From Chrysemys picta bellii (Eukaryota; Chordata; Testudines; Emydidae): DNA of 64,000 bases. This document shows, piece after piece, positions 1-12,349 of the stretch (its first letter is position 1; every line of letters starts with the position of its first letter). Made by a program: the position numbers and the translations under genes. Below the pieces are notes generated by a model. It worked only from the letters and a program-made list of their open reading frames with translations, had not been told where the DNA came from and searched no databases. The DNA is taken from contig NC_088797.1 of assembly GCF_011386835.1 (NCBI RefSeq), positions 100,140,264-100,204,263 on the forward strand. Direction: 5' to 3'.

Positions 1-18
1 TGGACATTTTCCTTCCAG

Positions 19-2053
19 TGTTACCCTAAAACTTTAGACGCCAATTAAAATTAGTCTACAATAGCACTTCTAATTTAACAAAAAAGTAACAAGGTTGTGT
101 TGCCGGCCCAGATGGGCCCCGAGGGGGCAACAGGGTTCATTGCCCAGTGTGCGCTGCACCAATAGACACACCAGGGGTGGAGAAGCAAACAAAGTTTATT
201 TGAGATCTCAAAGTGATGCAGGGAGACAGGCACATCTCAAATCAAGCACAGCACATACAAGCAAGTGTTCCCTTTTATATTCCAAGCTGTTTGTGTGTAA
301 GCTTTGATCTGTTTTCTCCCTCAGACCCCTCCTACCCAATAGCAGTTACAGGAGGTATACATTGTGCATGTTAGAAACTTTCCCATTCACATGCTTATCT
401 TTGATCTTGCAAGCTCTACGCACTAGGCCTTTCCCTCCCCCTTTTCCCCCGCATTATCACTACCATTTCTGTTAGTGCGAGCAAAACTGCAGCTGTCTGC
501 TAGAAAAGCTGACCATTACATATTCTGCTTCAGCATAGGCTGTTAGCATGGAAGTAGGTGAAAGTTCACAAGATGGAGTTCTGTGGTTCACTTAGCCCCA
601 GAGCAGGGAGGTTTCATTGGCACTTATGGCCTTCCACCCCCTTCCCCCCCACCCCCTGAGTTACCTGGTAGCTATGCCTAGTGACACCAACAGTTGTGGC
701 CTGCTCTAAAGGAATCGCTAGGGTGTTACCAGAGGGCTTGTCTTCAACCCACAAAGGGCTCCTCAGAGCAAGCTAGTTTTGTTAACGCCTGAAAGGACAT
801 GGATACAGCCTTCTGCTCAAGGATGGACACACAAGCAGAAATTCTTTGAAAACAAAAGAATTATTTATTTAATAGAAATAAAAGTTACAGCAAGTTTAAT
901 AAAGCAAGAAAAGATATATAGGATTTAATAAAACACAACAGAATTACATCTAAGAATTATATAATAAAGTGGTGTTGCAAAATAAAAGATACAAATTATA
1001 TGAAATATTCCTATATCGCATCTAAAGGATACAATAATTACAATGTAATTACATTTAAATTATGTTACAATTTAATATTACCATTCTGTGAACAGTGATC
1101 AGCCAGTCGTAGAATGGGGTGGGGTAGATCTCACTCAAACACAACCATCCAGCTTTATTGACAGACAGACTCAATCATTCCTTAATAATAGATAGATAAA
1201 TTAGGCTTACACTCCTTCTTCTTAAATTCCCTCTGTTACATCTGATGGGCCATCTGTTCTGTCAATAAGATGTTACACAAGCTGAAGATAAAGGTGGCGT
1301 GCTGAACTGCAGCTGCTGCTGTTACCTCAGAAGCTGTGGTAGTGGCGGCTGCTGCCTGTAGGTAGTTGCTTGGTTACTATAGAAGATATTGCTATGGTGA
1401 CCTTTAGAGCTCTGCTGCAGCCCTTTTCAGAATCTTCTTAGGATGCTGCTGCAGTTGTTTTAGCTGCTGCTCTTCTGGTTACTTCTTGAGGCTTTTGATC
1501 TTCACAAGCCCCAAAGTCCCAAACCTTAAGTCTGCTGGCTGCCGGCCTTATATCCTTGTTGTTTTCTCAAGCTCAGTTCATTAACATAATTTATTAGCCT
1601 GTCTCAGCCAATCAGCTTCCAGATATCAGCATATTTCCTCTTCCTGTCTAGATCCTCCCCTCTTATGTCATCCTATTTTAGATAGCTAAGCTCTTCCCCC
1701 TGATGCCATCTTGGATTCTAGACCTTTCTAAGCACTGCAGCCTGATACCATCTTGTTTGCTAGAACTGTCTACTACCTACATTTAGACTATCATCCCTGT
1801 TTCCACCATTTTGATCCTCCATCTTTGATTTTCTAAATTTAAATATCATTAATTTCTACTTAATTAGAGCCTTAATATGAAAACTAATTACTGTTTTATG
1901 CAAACCAAAGTGTCCTGATACTACCTTAATAATGTCAATTGGGAGAAGTGAATTTTATGGTGTTTTTAAACCCCTTCCAAGGTTTTCCTGCAAGCCTCTG
2001 TTAAGGTGCTGCAAGTCATTCAGAACATTCAGAGAGCAAAATCTCTCCTTACA
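19..2053 (-). mobile_element. Solo LTR, family A copy 1 (contains nested LTR B)
   Basis: The element begins TGTTACCC and ends CCTTACA (TG...CA) and is flanked by the 4-bp duplication CCAG (15-18 and 2054-2057). It shares most of its sequence with 7095-9404. Read on the minus strand it has an LTR layout: a TATA-like GGATATAAGG near 1550, then AATAAA near 864-869. No retroviral coding sequence adjoins it, so it is a solo LTR left after recombination. It is interrupted by the insert at 98-692. A 4-bp duplication suggests a class I-type endogenous retrovirus, which is inference. Confidence 0.8.
98..692 (-). mobile_element. Solo LTR, family B, nested in LTR A
   Basis: A 595-bp insert begins TGTTGCCGG and ends CACCAACA, flanked by GTTG (94-97 and 693-696). 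Removing it restores the alignment of the host LTR with its sister copy at 7095-9404. The minus strand carries ATATAAAAGG (near 271-280) upstream of AATAAA (195-200), consistent with U3-R order. Confidence 0.78.
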
Positions 2054-2782
2054 CCAGAAAGAATTTTTTAAAAAGCAACAGTATGATAATTTGCACTGAT
2101 TGGCTTTCTTCTTGGAGGTAGCCTTGTCAGGGAGACCAAGAGTTGAATGAGTATGCAGAAATAACTCCTTGAGCTAGATCCTTTGCTTTGTTACATTGGC
2201 TTTGTACTACTCTGCTGGTAAAAAGCTAGACTGCCTTACCTCTCCCCAGGAGTATCTTCCCTGCACAGGTGTTTACTAGGGACAGAACCACTGTAATAAC
2301 TCTTGTGCCATTCCCTCTCTGCAATCATTGTAGGAGGTATGGCTGGGCAAGATGGATATGCCTGGTGATCCCCAGCTGCCTGAATTGCTCTTTAGCAGGT
2401 AAGCAATCAATGCAACACAAAGCAGCCATGAGGCTGCTGTAACTTGTCATAGCAGGAACTAGCCTGGCACATATCCGCCCAGGGTTGGGGGAATAGAGTG
2501 ATGGAGGCATCTCAGATATGACTTGTCTTCATGAAATTATCATTTTCATATCCTTGCCACTGGTAAAACTAAATTTAATTCCAGAAGATATGCAGAAATC
2601 CCTATAAACAAATGGATTCACCAGTGTCTGACTTTCCTCAGGTTGATGCAGTCATAAGGATACAAGGCATGTATCTAAATCCCTACACAGCACCTTTAAA
2701 ATTCTAGATTATGCAGCTACTGGGTATAAAAAGATGTAATAAGGGTACAATGTCAGGTGGAATTTTCTGTCCTTACCTTAAA

Positions 2783-2963
2783 AAGAACAGGAGTACTTGT
2801 GGCACCTTAGAGACTAACAAATTTATTAGAGCATAAGCTTTCGTGGACTACAGCCCACTTCTTCGGATGCATATAGAATGGAACATATATTGAGGAGATA
2901 TATATACACACATACAGAGAGCATAAACAGGTGGGAGTTGTCTTACCAACTCTGAGAGACCTG
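2783..2963 (-). mobile_element. Penelope-like element, 3'-end fragment
   Basis: This is the reverse complement of the same 3' terminal sequence seen at 20630-20770 and 41071-41381. It includes the hammerhead-like stretch CCGAAGA...GAAAGCTTATGCTC (about 2833-2868 on the complement), the (TA)-rich spacer and a short inverted tail near 2935-2960. No coding part remains. Confidence 0.7.
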
Positions 2964-3956
2964 TCCTTACCTTGAATATCCATGACTTATTCAGGCTGTG
3001 ACAGACTGATTAAATTACTGTCATATAGTTGCAGTTTAACCCACATGCACTTTGGTTTATTGTATAGGTGTCTGCTTGTGTTCCCATTAAAGTCAATGGC
3101 AAATCTCCCATTGACTACAATGGGAGTAGCATTGGGCCCTAAATGTGTAGTGTCATAACTGGAAGATTGTATTAAACATATTACTCCTAAGGCAAAAGAG
3201 TTTTGAATTGCCAATGGACTGTGTTAAAAATTAGTAATTATGCTGAAATCATATTTAATTTTCCTCAAGAAAACATCTAAAGTTGCTTTGACTCAGAAGA
3301 TAAAAGATGTCAGATATATTAAATTTGAAGAAAAAAATAATCCTCAAAATGAAAATGCCAAAGGCAGCATAAAGGTTTACATTATAGACTTATGCAATTT
3401 ACAAAAATCTCCCAGTAAAAGTTAATGCAAATCAACATCTACAGTGATCTGGAATACCACATTGATTTGAGCTCTTATAATAACTGATGGAACTAGAATG
3501 AATTCTCCTCAGTGTCTGTTTTAATGAACTCAATAAAGTATTCTAGTCTGGTAAATGATCAATGCCTGGGATATGAAGTGCTGGCATTTTATACCACTGT
3601 TACTTTAAGATTAATGTACCCCAATAGTTTATAAGGCTCTAATTCCAGCAAGAGGTGGTAGTGTAAGTGTAATACTAAAAAAAAAGCTAGAATAATTAGT
3701 TCATGTTTCCAAAGCCCCAAAATGGAATTGCTCCCTCAATTTATGGACATTTTGAGGGTATAGTTACTTTCACCAAAAACTATTCTTTTACCCTATATTA
3801 TATTTTATGTCCGGTTCTTTTTCTGTACTTCAGTTTCCCCTAACCTGTGCATTGTATTCTCCCCGACACTTTCAGTGTGTTGCTAATTAAGATTTGCAAT
3901 TTTGTTTATAAAGCTATTTTTATTTTTTATTTATAAATTATGCAGCCATCAATAAT

Positions 3957-4120
3957 CTCTGTGGTTTGAGCACTGGCCTGCTAAACCCAGGGTTGTGAGT
4001 TCAATCCTTGAGGGGGCCATTTAGGGACTTGGGGATTTAGTTGGGGATTGGTCCTGCTTTGAGCAGTGGGTTGGACTAGAAGACCTCGTGAGGTCCCTCC
4101 CAACCCTATGATTCTATGAA
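3957..4120 (+). mobile_element. tRNA-derived SINE with CR1-like tail
   Basis: A tRNA-like head carries a Pol III A box (TGGTTTGAGCACTGG near 3962) and a B box (GAGTTCAATCC at about 3997-4007). A body follows, ending in GAGGTCCCTCCCAACCCTAT and TGATTCTATG, the 3' end shared with CR1 LINEs. Known: such SINEs are mobilised by CR1 enzymes in turtles and other sauropsids. The copy is degenerate. Confidence 0.72.
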
Positions 4121-4600
4121 GACAATACAAAGTTAAAACATTATACAATAAGAAAAATAAAATCAATGTAAAAAGCAAACTCCCCAGACATAGGAACATA
4201 GGAATTGCTATAATGGATCAGGTCCATCCTGTTTCTGTTAAGTGGCCAGCACCACATACTTCAGAGGAAGCATTTCATTAGGCAGTTGGGAAATAATTTG
4301 CCATCCCCTCCCTCATTAAATCCCCCATTAAATCTCCTCTAATTTCAATAGTTAGAGATTGGTTTAAACCCTGATGCATGAGGTTTAATATCACTTCCTA
4401 AATTTGCTAATATGGACTATAATAGTCAAGATTACAAAAAACACATATTCTACTCACATGAGTTACTCAGGAAGAGCCTGAGTGAACACCTAGACCTTGC
4501 AGAGTGCCCTGAAGGTCAGAAAATTCCTGTTTTGCTGAAGCAAAAGGGATATGAGCTCAACCTTACCCTGAGTTCAAGTCCAGGGGATGCTAGCCAGAGT

Positions 4601-4775
4601 TAGGGTTGCCAACCCTCCAGGATTGTCCTGGATCTCCAGGAATTAAAGATTAATCTTTAATTAAATATTATGTCATTGAATCATAAACAAAAATGAGCTG
4701 TACGTAAGCTGTACAGCTTTAATATGTCATTTGATGAACCTCCAGGAATACATCCAACCTCCAGGAATAACCCTA
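4601..4775. mobile_element. hAT-like MITE
   Basis: The element begins TAGGGTTGCCAACC and ends GGAATAACCCTA. It is flanked by near-identical 8-mers GCCAGAGT (4593-4600) and GCCAGAGG (4776-4783). The size (175 bp), inverted ends and 8-bp duplication fit a non-autonomous hAT element. It has no coding capacity. Confidence 0.68.
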
Positions 4776-4979
4776 GCCAGAGGGTCATACAAGCCCATAC
4801 CCAAGTCAGGCACCAGGAAATCCAATATATTGCACCATTTCTGTCTGATAAAAATGAGGCATATTGGCAGAGCTGAGGGCAAGCAGTATACTGATTGCAC
4901 AGAGAGGAAATTGCCTAACTACATTCCCAGCAGTCTGCCTCCTAACTTCTGCACAAGAGGAGTGAAAGACTAGAACTCT

Positions 4980-5690
4980 GCTTTGCCCCATTCAAGAGAG
5001 AGAGAGCTTGGAGTGGGCTTTCGCCATGGGGCGCTGTGTGTAGAGGGGGGTTGCCTCTTTGGTGTCATGACCTCGTACCGGACACTCCCACTGAGTCTCC
5101 TCTTCTTGCAGGGTCATCAGATCTTGTGGCAAAAAGTCTTCCGCACCACCCTTGCTCACTGGGTAGTACTACCACTGGCTCCAGCCCTCTGGGTGGGGCG
5201 GAGCAAACATACAGTCAACAGCAACGATCCTGGGTAGTAATGCCTAGTGGAAAGCGTGGGGTGGGTGTAGGGAACTTGGACCCACCCTACTCCTCTGGGT
5301 TCGAAAGCAGGGCGCTGTGAAGCTGGAAATCTCCTTATTAAGGATTCAAGTGTGGGCTTCCAACGCATTCCCTGGGTCACTTCCTACTTTGGGCCTGTCC
5401 TCCACAGGCAGTGGCTTGGCATCCCTCTCAACCCCCATAGCCAATAGACCTGCCATAGTGTAGTCCAGCATCCCTGCCTCAGCAGTCTGGAGCACTGACA
5501 ATTCCTCTGTAGGAGCCTGCAGCACACATCCGTCCTCCTCTTCAGCCAGCCCCCAACTGAACCGACCAGTTCCCTTTTATTTGTTCCCTCCACCCAGAAT
5601 ATGTGCGGCAGGAGTGAGGGGGCGTGGCTCCCTAGGCCCAAAGTGATTGGTTAACCCCTGTTTTACCAAAGAAGGGTTGAGACACCCCAG
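4980..5690 (-). mobile_element. Probable LTR-like repeat, boundaries uncertain
   Basis: A GC-richer block in AT-rich surroundings. On the minus strand it reads like a turtle LTR, with a CAAATAAAAGGGAAC TATA-like motif near 5570-5585 followed by a GC-rich stretch. I could not find matching target duplications, and recognition rests on general resemblance. The short open frames across it look like chance. Confidence 0.35.
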
Positions 5691-6683
5691 TGCAGCCTCC
5701 CAAAATTACCCTTCTCCTGGATTCATAAAGGGGAAAGAAAAGAGTCACTTATGCATGATTCTGTCTGTGCTTACCGGTGTCCACAAGGAAGTAAACAGCA
5801 CCTCAAGGTCAATGGTAACAAAAGCTGCTGAAGCATCTGAAAGAATGAGAATTGACTTTTGCCCTTTTTTCTCACTAAAAGTTGCTCATTGACCCGTGAG
5901 ACTAGTCGAATCTCTATAACATGCAGGCTTAAAAGGAGAGATGTAAGAGGGCCAAAGACTAGATACACCCAATTTACTTTGCCAGAACCTTTTGAATAAC
6001 ATTTTCATTAAAAGGGAATGTTAGAACAGGGTGGTAAATTGTAAACTGTCAATATTTCTTGAACAAGGTTATAGACAATCAATTGTTTGAATGATGATTG
6101 CTCTCCAAATCTAATTAATAATGATCTCAACATTCTATTAGATTTTTACTCTCGGATCTCACAAGTTATGAACTAGATATTTTCAAGAACCTCCATCACT
6201 GAAACTGGATGAAATTCACTCAGAAGATATTGCATTTGCTACTCCTGATCTAGACCTGCTACCAGAGAGTGAAATAATTTTGTCCAAATGTATTTGATTT
6301 TATCTGCAATTTAAATAGAAAACTATTCACTATAAGAAATGCTGAATCTGTTTCCAAACTGGTGCAGCCAGATTAAAAAAGTCTATGGAATTCTGAAGCA
6401 AAGTGAGGGGTGGTCTCTGGGACACTTCTTTGGATCTGAACTTTACAGAATCTAGGAGGGAAGAATGGAAAATTTTCTTGTCCTTCGGTATAACCCAGGC
6501 ATAGGACTTCAAAATGAAGGTTATAATACCATACAAGACTTTCATTCATGTAGTTCGGTGTATAGTGTTCCCTCTCAAGAATTCTAGTACCCAACCATAT
6601 CTATCACTCTCTGAAAAGTGATTCAATGAAACAGAACTGCTCTGGGAGCAAACGTGAATACTGGTTGCAGACTAAAGTAAGGT

Positions 6684-6787
6684 TTCAGAGTAGCAGCCAT
6701 GTTAGTCTGTATCCGCAAAAAGAACAGGAGTACTTGTGGCACCTTAGAGACTAACAAATTTATTAGAGCACAAGCTTTCGTGGACTG
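6684..6787 (-). mobile_element. Penelope-like element, truncated 3' end
   Basis: The sequence begins GTTTCAGAGTAGCAGCCATG and runs through the GTACTTGTGGCACCTTAGAG block to AAGCTTTCGTGGACT, where it stops. It matches the outer ends of the PLE pieces at 2783-2963 and 41071-41381, so it is a severely truncated copy. Confidence 0.72.
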
Positions 6788-7659
6788 AAGTAAGTGATTG
6801 GTTGATGATGGTCAGCCATTCTTACTCTCATCCCATATCTCTTCTTTCAACTGAATCTGTGAAAAAAACTGTTTGTGCTTCCTGCATTTCATTGTGCTCA
6901 TTTTTGGGCCCTTAAAATTTAATACTTTTTTCATAATAATCACATTTTGAATTTGACTGTGAATATTTCACAAACTTTCACGCCTGAAACCAAAAATGAG
7001 ATCCTGAGTGTGTGATCTACAAATCATCTGGGATAGTTCCACTGTTATAGTAGTAGTTCCCAAATCAACCTATTTGCTACACTACGGCTGCTGGTGTTAC
7101 CCAAAATTTTAGACGCCAATTAAATTAGCCTACGATAGCATTACTAATTTTACAAAAAGGGTAACAAGAGTGTGGCCCACCCTAAAGGAATCATCAGGGT
7201 GTTACCTGGGGGCCTGTCTCCGACCTGCAGAGGGTTCCCCAGAGCAAGCTAGTCTCCCTGAAAGGACATGGGTACAGCCTTCCTCTCAAGGACTGACACA
7301 CACAAGCAGAAATTCTTTAAAAACAAAATAATTATTTATTTAACAGAAATAAAAAAAATACAGAAAGTTTAATCAAGCAAAAAAAGATACACAGGTTTTA
7401 ATAAAACACAATGGAATTACATTTAAGAATTATACAATAAAGTGGCACAGCAAAATAAAAGACATAGACTGCATAAAATACCTAACACATGCAGAGAATA
7501 CAGTAGATTCAATGTAACATGCATATAAAGATCCTGCATACACAGAGGCTTTTAGTCTTAGTGTTACAATCTAATGCCATACTTAACACAATGTAGTATA
7601 CGTGGCCTCTATACACACATATGAGAAACCATCATCATATTCACAGATTAAAAAGAAAA

Positions 7660-7725
7660 CATTTATTTAATACTAACATTAACACTTAACATTAAACATT
7701 TAACATCTAACATTTAATATTTAAC
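7660..7725. repeat. Degenerate AACATTTA-type tandem repeat
   Basis: Variants of AACATTTA, AACACTTA and AACATCTA follow each other about seven times inside LTR A copy 2. The corresponding part of copy 1 lacks this expansion. Confidence 0.6.
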
Positions 7726-8016
7726 ATCCTGTAAGCACTGCCAAGCAGTCGCAGAATGGGCAGGGGAGATCTCATTCAGAAGCAGGCATCCAAATATACC
7801 CAGGCACTCTTAAAGAAAATAATTTATAGAATTAGACACACTCTGACATCAAAATCCCTGACTTGTCTTAGGTCCTTCTGCTCTGTCAATATAAAAGATG
7901 AAGATGTTTGCACCTGGAGAAGATGGTTATTGCTGATGGGTCCTGGTGGTTATCTGCCAGAGCTGCTGCAGTAGAGACTGTTAGTTCACTGCTTTAGAAG
8001 CTGCTGCCCTCTAGAA

Positions 8017-8750
8017 CAGGGTTGGGCAAACTTTTTGGCCCAAGGGCCACATCTGGGTATAGAAATTTTATGGTGCGCCATGAATGCTCACGAAATTGGG
8101 GTTGGGGTGCGAGAGGGGATGAGAACTCTGGCTGGGGATGCGGGCTCCAGGGTGGGGCCAGAAATGAGGAGTTCAGAGTGCAGGAGGGGGCTTCAGGCTG
8201 GGGTGGGGTCAGAGGGGTGAGGGCTCTGACTGGGGGTGCAGGCTCTCGGGGTGGGCCTGGGGATGAGGGGTTTGGGGTGCAGGAGGGTGCTCCAGGCTGG
8301 GACCAAGGGGTTCGGAGGGTGGGAGGGGGATCAGGGCTGGGGCAGGATGTTGGGGGATGGGGGGTGGCTCAGGGGTGCAGTCTCCAGGTGGCACTTACCT
8401 CAAGCAACTCCCAGAAGCAGCAGCACGTCCCCCCTCCAGATCCTATGTGGAGGCACGGCCAGGCAGCTCTGCTGCGCGCTGCCCCATCCACAGGCACTAC
8501 CCCTGCTTCTCCGATTGGCTACGGTTCCCAGCCAATGGGAGCTGCGGTGGCGGCACTTGGGGTGGGGGCAGCGTGTTAAGTGGAGCCCCCTGGCTGCCTC
8601 TATGCATAGGAGCTGGAGAGGAGACATGCTGCTGCTTCCGGGAGCCGCTAGGAGCAGCCCCCGACCCTGCTCTTCAGCTGGAGCACCGGAGTGGGGCAAG
8701 CCCCAGACCTCTCTCCCCAGCAGGCGCAGGCTGTAGTTTGCCCACCCCTG
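8017..8750. mobile_element. Non-autonomous hAT element in LTR A
   Basis: Terminal inverted repeats read CAGGGTTGGGCAAACT at the left and AGTTTGCCCACCCCTG at the right. The flanking 8-mers CTCTAGAA and CTCTAGGT match at six positions. The interior is GC-rich and mildly repetitive (GGGGTGCAGGCTC-type units), which produces long but meaningless open frames. It has no transposase. Confidence 0.78.
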
Positions 8751-9404
8751 CTCTAGGTTCTACTACTGTTGCTCCTGCAGGTAGCTGCTTGATTCAGTTA
8801 CTATGAAAGCCGCTGCCATGGTGACTTTTAGAATAATGCTGCTGCTGCTGCTGCTTCTTGAGGCTTCTGATCTTCACAAACTCCAAAAACCCCACACCTT
8901 CAGCCTGCTACCTGTCAGCCTTATATACTAGTTGCTCTCTCATAGTCAGCTCATCTCAGCCAATCAGCTTCTAGCTTTTCGAGCTCCTCCCCATTACATC
9001 ATACCTATTTTTAGCTAGAGAGCTCCTCCTCCTGATGCCATCTTGGGTAGAGCTCCTCCCCATCCTCTTTTTCGATAGCAAGGCTCCTCCCTAAGAGTTG
9101 CTGGAACCTTCTGGAATTTTCCACTCTCTAAATTTAAACTTTCTCCACCATTTTGATCTGCCATGTTGGATTCTCTAATTTTAAACTATCATTAATTTCT
9201 ACTTATTTAATGCCAAAATCTTAGCACCTATTACTGTTTTATGCAAATCAAAGTGTCCTCATATTGTCATCCCCTTAATTTTGTAAATTGGGAGACGTGA
9301 ATTTTATGGTGTTTAAATCCCTTTTCTTCAGTTTTTCTCTGCCTCTCTCTATCAGGGTGCTGTGAGGTTTTTCAAAACAGCTAAAGGCAAAATTCCTCAT
9401 TACA

Positions 9405-11620
9405 CTGGAATCACCAAGCCTTGACAACTCTAATTCCAGGCTTAGCTTTCCTAAAATATATAACAGATCCTTTATTGTGTATGCTTATGTATCTCTCATT
9501 TTTATTATAACATCAAATACTGAGTAGTGACGATTTAACTGTTTTTTAGAAGTATTACACATTTTCATGTGCTATAAATTGTATTGAAATATGTGGCTCA
9601 TTGTAATTTTCTACCAAAATACACTGACATAATTATAATAGTGTTTTTCATCTGGAAATCTCAGAATTTTTCACAGCTCAAGGATCTTGGGCGGCTTCCA
9701 TCTAAGCACACTCTTTTGGGGTTTAAAAATAGAGGGGTGGGAAATTGTCAAAACAAAATTCAAAATGTGTGCATTTTATAAAAATGTGATATTTCAAGGG
9801 CCCAAAAACAAGCAAAATGAAATGGAGAAAAATCCAGATTTTCTTCTTTTCCCTAGTTTTGTCAACAATTTATTTTTAAAATAAGAGACTAAGGAGAGAA
9901 CTCTAATTTGGTTATTATATTTAGTGTAGAAAAATGTTAGAACTTGAATTAATGGAAGTAGTCAGAGCAATCATATGTCACTTCCGGCTCATATGCAGCC
10001 TAGTTGCATTATTTTGGTCTTCTCAACTAGTTACTCAGCATGATGAAATATTTGAAAGGTTGATTTAATAAATTATTATTTAAAAAGAATCTCAGAATGC
10101 AAGAGTCATTTAAATTTAGTGATCAGTTGAAAACTTAGTAAAATAGAACAGTTAAGATTTTGTCCGTTGTGTAATGACAGTGTGATCATACAATGTCTGG
10201 TCTCTTGACAATGTGGAATTTATAGTATGATGTTTATATGGCTACTGTGCACACATTATTGAAGCAGCACGAACACTGTATTTGATCAAACTCAAAGAAA
10301 AGTCCTGTAGTGATGATATTATAAAAATGAACCCAGTAATGGAGACTGCTCAGATTATTGCATTTTACCAACACATTGTACAGCTATTGCAATTTAAAGC
10401 AAAGAAAAGTTTTTAAAAAGTTAAATGGTGTCAATCACCTGTGCATTAAAAGTATTTATTCTGGAGGTGTTGTTACTTTTAGTGATGCTCAAATGTGTGC
10501 CGAACTGTTTACAAAATAACTTGGGTATCTGAGAAATTTGGAGACTTCAAACTTTACCTCATTGAAACGAATGCTGAGTACAGAACTATTGTCTCCTTCC
10601 TGGTAATTAAAAAAAATACATTTTAAACTATGTATTGAAGGCTATACGGTAAATTTCCAATAATGCAGCTGTGAAATACAGGGAATAATATACCACTTAC
10701 AGTGGATTATAAACCTGTATTTTCCTCAAGATTTTCTAGTGAAACAATACAGCACAAATGCGAAACTCAAGTTTTTTAACCCAAGATGGAATTATAGCCT
10801 TAATTTATGTATACTTGGGGAGTGCATTATTTATTATCATGTCTGGGAGTGCTGTGAAGACAGCATAATCTGCTCCGGGGGGTAAGGCTAGCCTCATGTC
10901 TGTCAAAAGCAGCAACAGCTGAGCTCTGTAAAGAGCCCTGTTCAGCTAGAGTGAGCAGAAAATAACTATGCTGATGTGAAGCATATGTAATATGTAATAT
11001 GTAATAAATAGGATGGTTGCCTAAGGTGGAAAAAATGAAGTCTTTGTGAAATCACTCTTTGATCTGGTTCCCAGGCCATGGGTTTGATAAACCAGTTAAG
11101 TTGTTCCCACCTGGAAGAGCCCTACTCTGTGGGGCAATTGAGGTTGTGAGCTCACAGACACTTTAGACAGTGAGTAATGTCAGAGAATGGATATGGATGA
11201 TGTGGTGTTTGCTTTGAGGGGGAGCCGTGTGGGTTGTTGTTTTTCTTCAAAAAAGTAATTTAGTAGATAGCAATAATTGTTCTCAAGTCAGGTTTGGGAG
11301 GTTAGTTATGGCTCCTCCAACATTTTTTTAAATGTACATATTTTTACTGTGTTGATGATTCTAAGGTTTTTTTCGTTATTTGTAACAGGAGTAATTAATA
11401 CTTTGTATTATAATTGTAGTTATGATGAGCAGTCAAGGTGCATGAGAAAGTTGCATCAGTTTAAATTAATCAGTGTAAAATCATAAATTTAGTTAAATTT
11501 ACTAATTTCTCTTATATCTGTTTAAACCAATCCTACTTTTTTAGTTTAGGTCAATTATGAATATATTATACTCAGAAATGAGCCACTCTTAAACTGAAAC
11601 AGGAATGTCTTCAGGGGGTC
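9405..11620. other. Intergenic, no feature recognised
   Basis: AT-rich sequence with no convincing exon, RNA gene or recognisable mobile element. The only local structure is three copies of a TAATATGTA-type unit near 10985-11010. Confidence 0.6.
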
Positions 11621-11627
11621 TGGTGCT

Positions 11628-11882
11628 GCATTTGTCTACACTTGAAAGTTATATTGGCATAGCTGTGTTGGTCAATGGTGTGAAAAAAGCAGCTATGCCC
11701 CTGTGTAGACACAGCTATGTTGATGGAAGAATGCTTCCATTAATGTAGTTAACATTGCTCCAAGAAGTAGTATTCCTACAGTCAGCAAAACCTATACTGT
11801 TGGAGTAGGATGCATCTACACTGCAAGGCTATGCTGGTATAGCTATGCTGACATAACCACACTATATTGTAGACATACTCAC
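11628..11882. mobile_element. MITE of the TGTCTACACT type
   Basis: Left end TTTGTCTACACTTG and right end TTGTAGACATACT form imperfect inverted ends. Inside are further inverted segments (GTGTAGACACAGCTATG, AGCATAGC-type). This resembles a common turtle and crocodilian miniature element. The ends are degenerate and I found no clean target duplication. Confidence 0.55.
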
Positions 11883-12236
11883 AGACTCTCTGATTCAGTA
11901 AGACACTAATGTAGCTAAATCTGTTTAAAATATAGTAAATGTATGACTTAAGCTAAATAAATATAAGCAAAGGTTAAAGTGGTTTAAGTACATCTATATT
12001 GAGGGTTTGTACTTGTTTAATTAGATTTATGTTTTTTTAAGTTAATTTTAGTTAAACCTATACACTTTTATAGACTGATAAGGTCTAAAACTGCTATCCT
12101 TCAAATACAGCATGTGCTTAATTTTACACACGAGTAAACCTATTGAACTAAACCTGTTGAACTAAACATGCGTGCAGATTTACACTCAGTTCATATTTGA
12201 AAGGTCTTCACAATCCCACTGGCTAGAAACTTCAGA

Positions 12237-12348
12237 CACTGATTCAGCAATGTACTTCAGCATATACATAACTTTAAACTGATAAGTAGTATTGATTTCA
12301 GAAGGACAACTCACTCATGCTTAAGCACCTTGCTGAACTGGCCTTAAA
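12237..12348. mobile_element. Degenerate palindromic MITE (TTCAGCAAAGCACTTAAG family)
   Basis: The sequence runs from TGATTCAGCAATGTACTTCA to ATGCTTAAGCACCTTGCTGA, so its two halves are roughly reverse complements. It is a decayed member of the family best seen at 16660-16775. Confidence 0.5.
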
Positions 12349-12349
12349 T

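Larger units (their letters stand above)
7095..9404 (-). mobile_element. Solo LTR, family A copy 2 (contains hAT element)
   Basis: The element begins TGTTACCC and ends CTCATTACA, flanked by CTGG (7091-7094 and 9405-9408). It aligns along its length with 19-2053 apart from the hAT insert at 8017-8750. The minus strand has TAGTATATAA near 8921-8930 and AATAAA at 7335-7340. Because its duplication differs from that of copy 1, the two LTRs are independent insertions and not the ends of one provirus. Confidence 0.8.

Noticed and set aside
2058..7090. Internal region of a provirus between the two LTR A copies
   Set aside because: Each LTR has its own flanking duplication, and the interval contains a SINE, PLE pieces and a MITE, with no retroviral genes.
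8022..8579. 185-codon Gly-rich frame
   Set aside because: It lies entirely within the GC-rich interior of the hAT element at 8017-8750, with competing frames on both strands.
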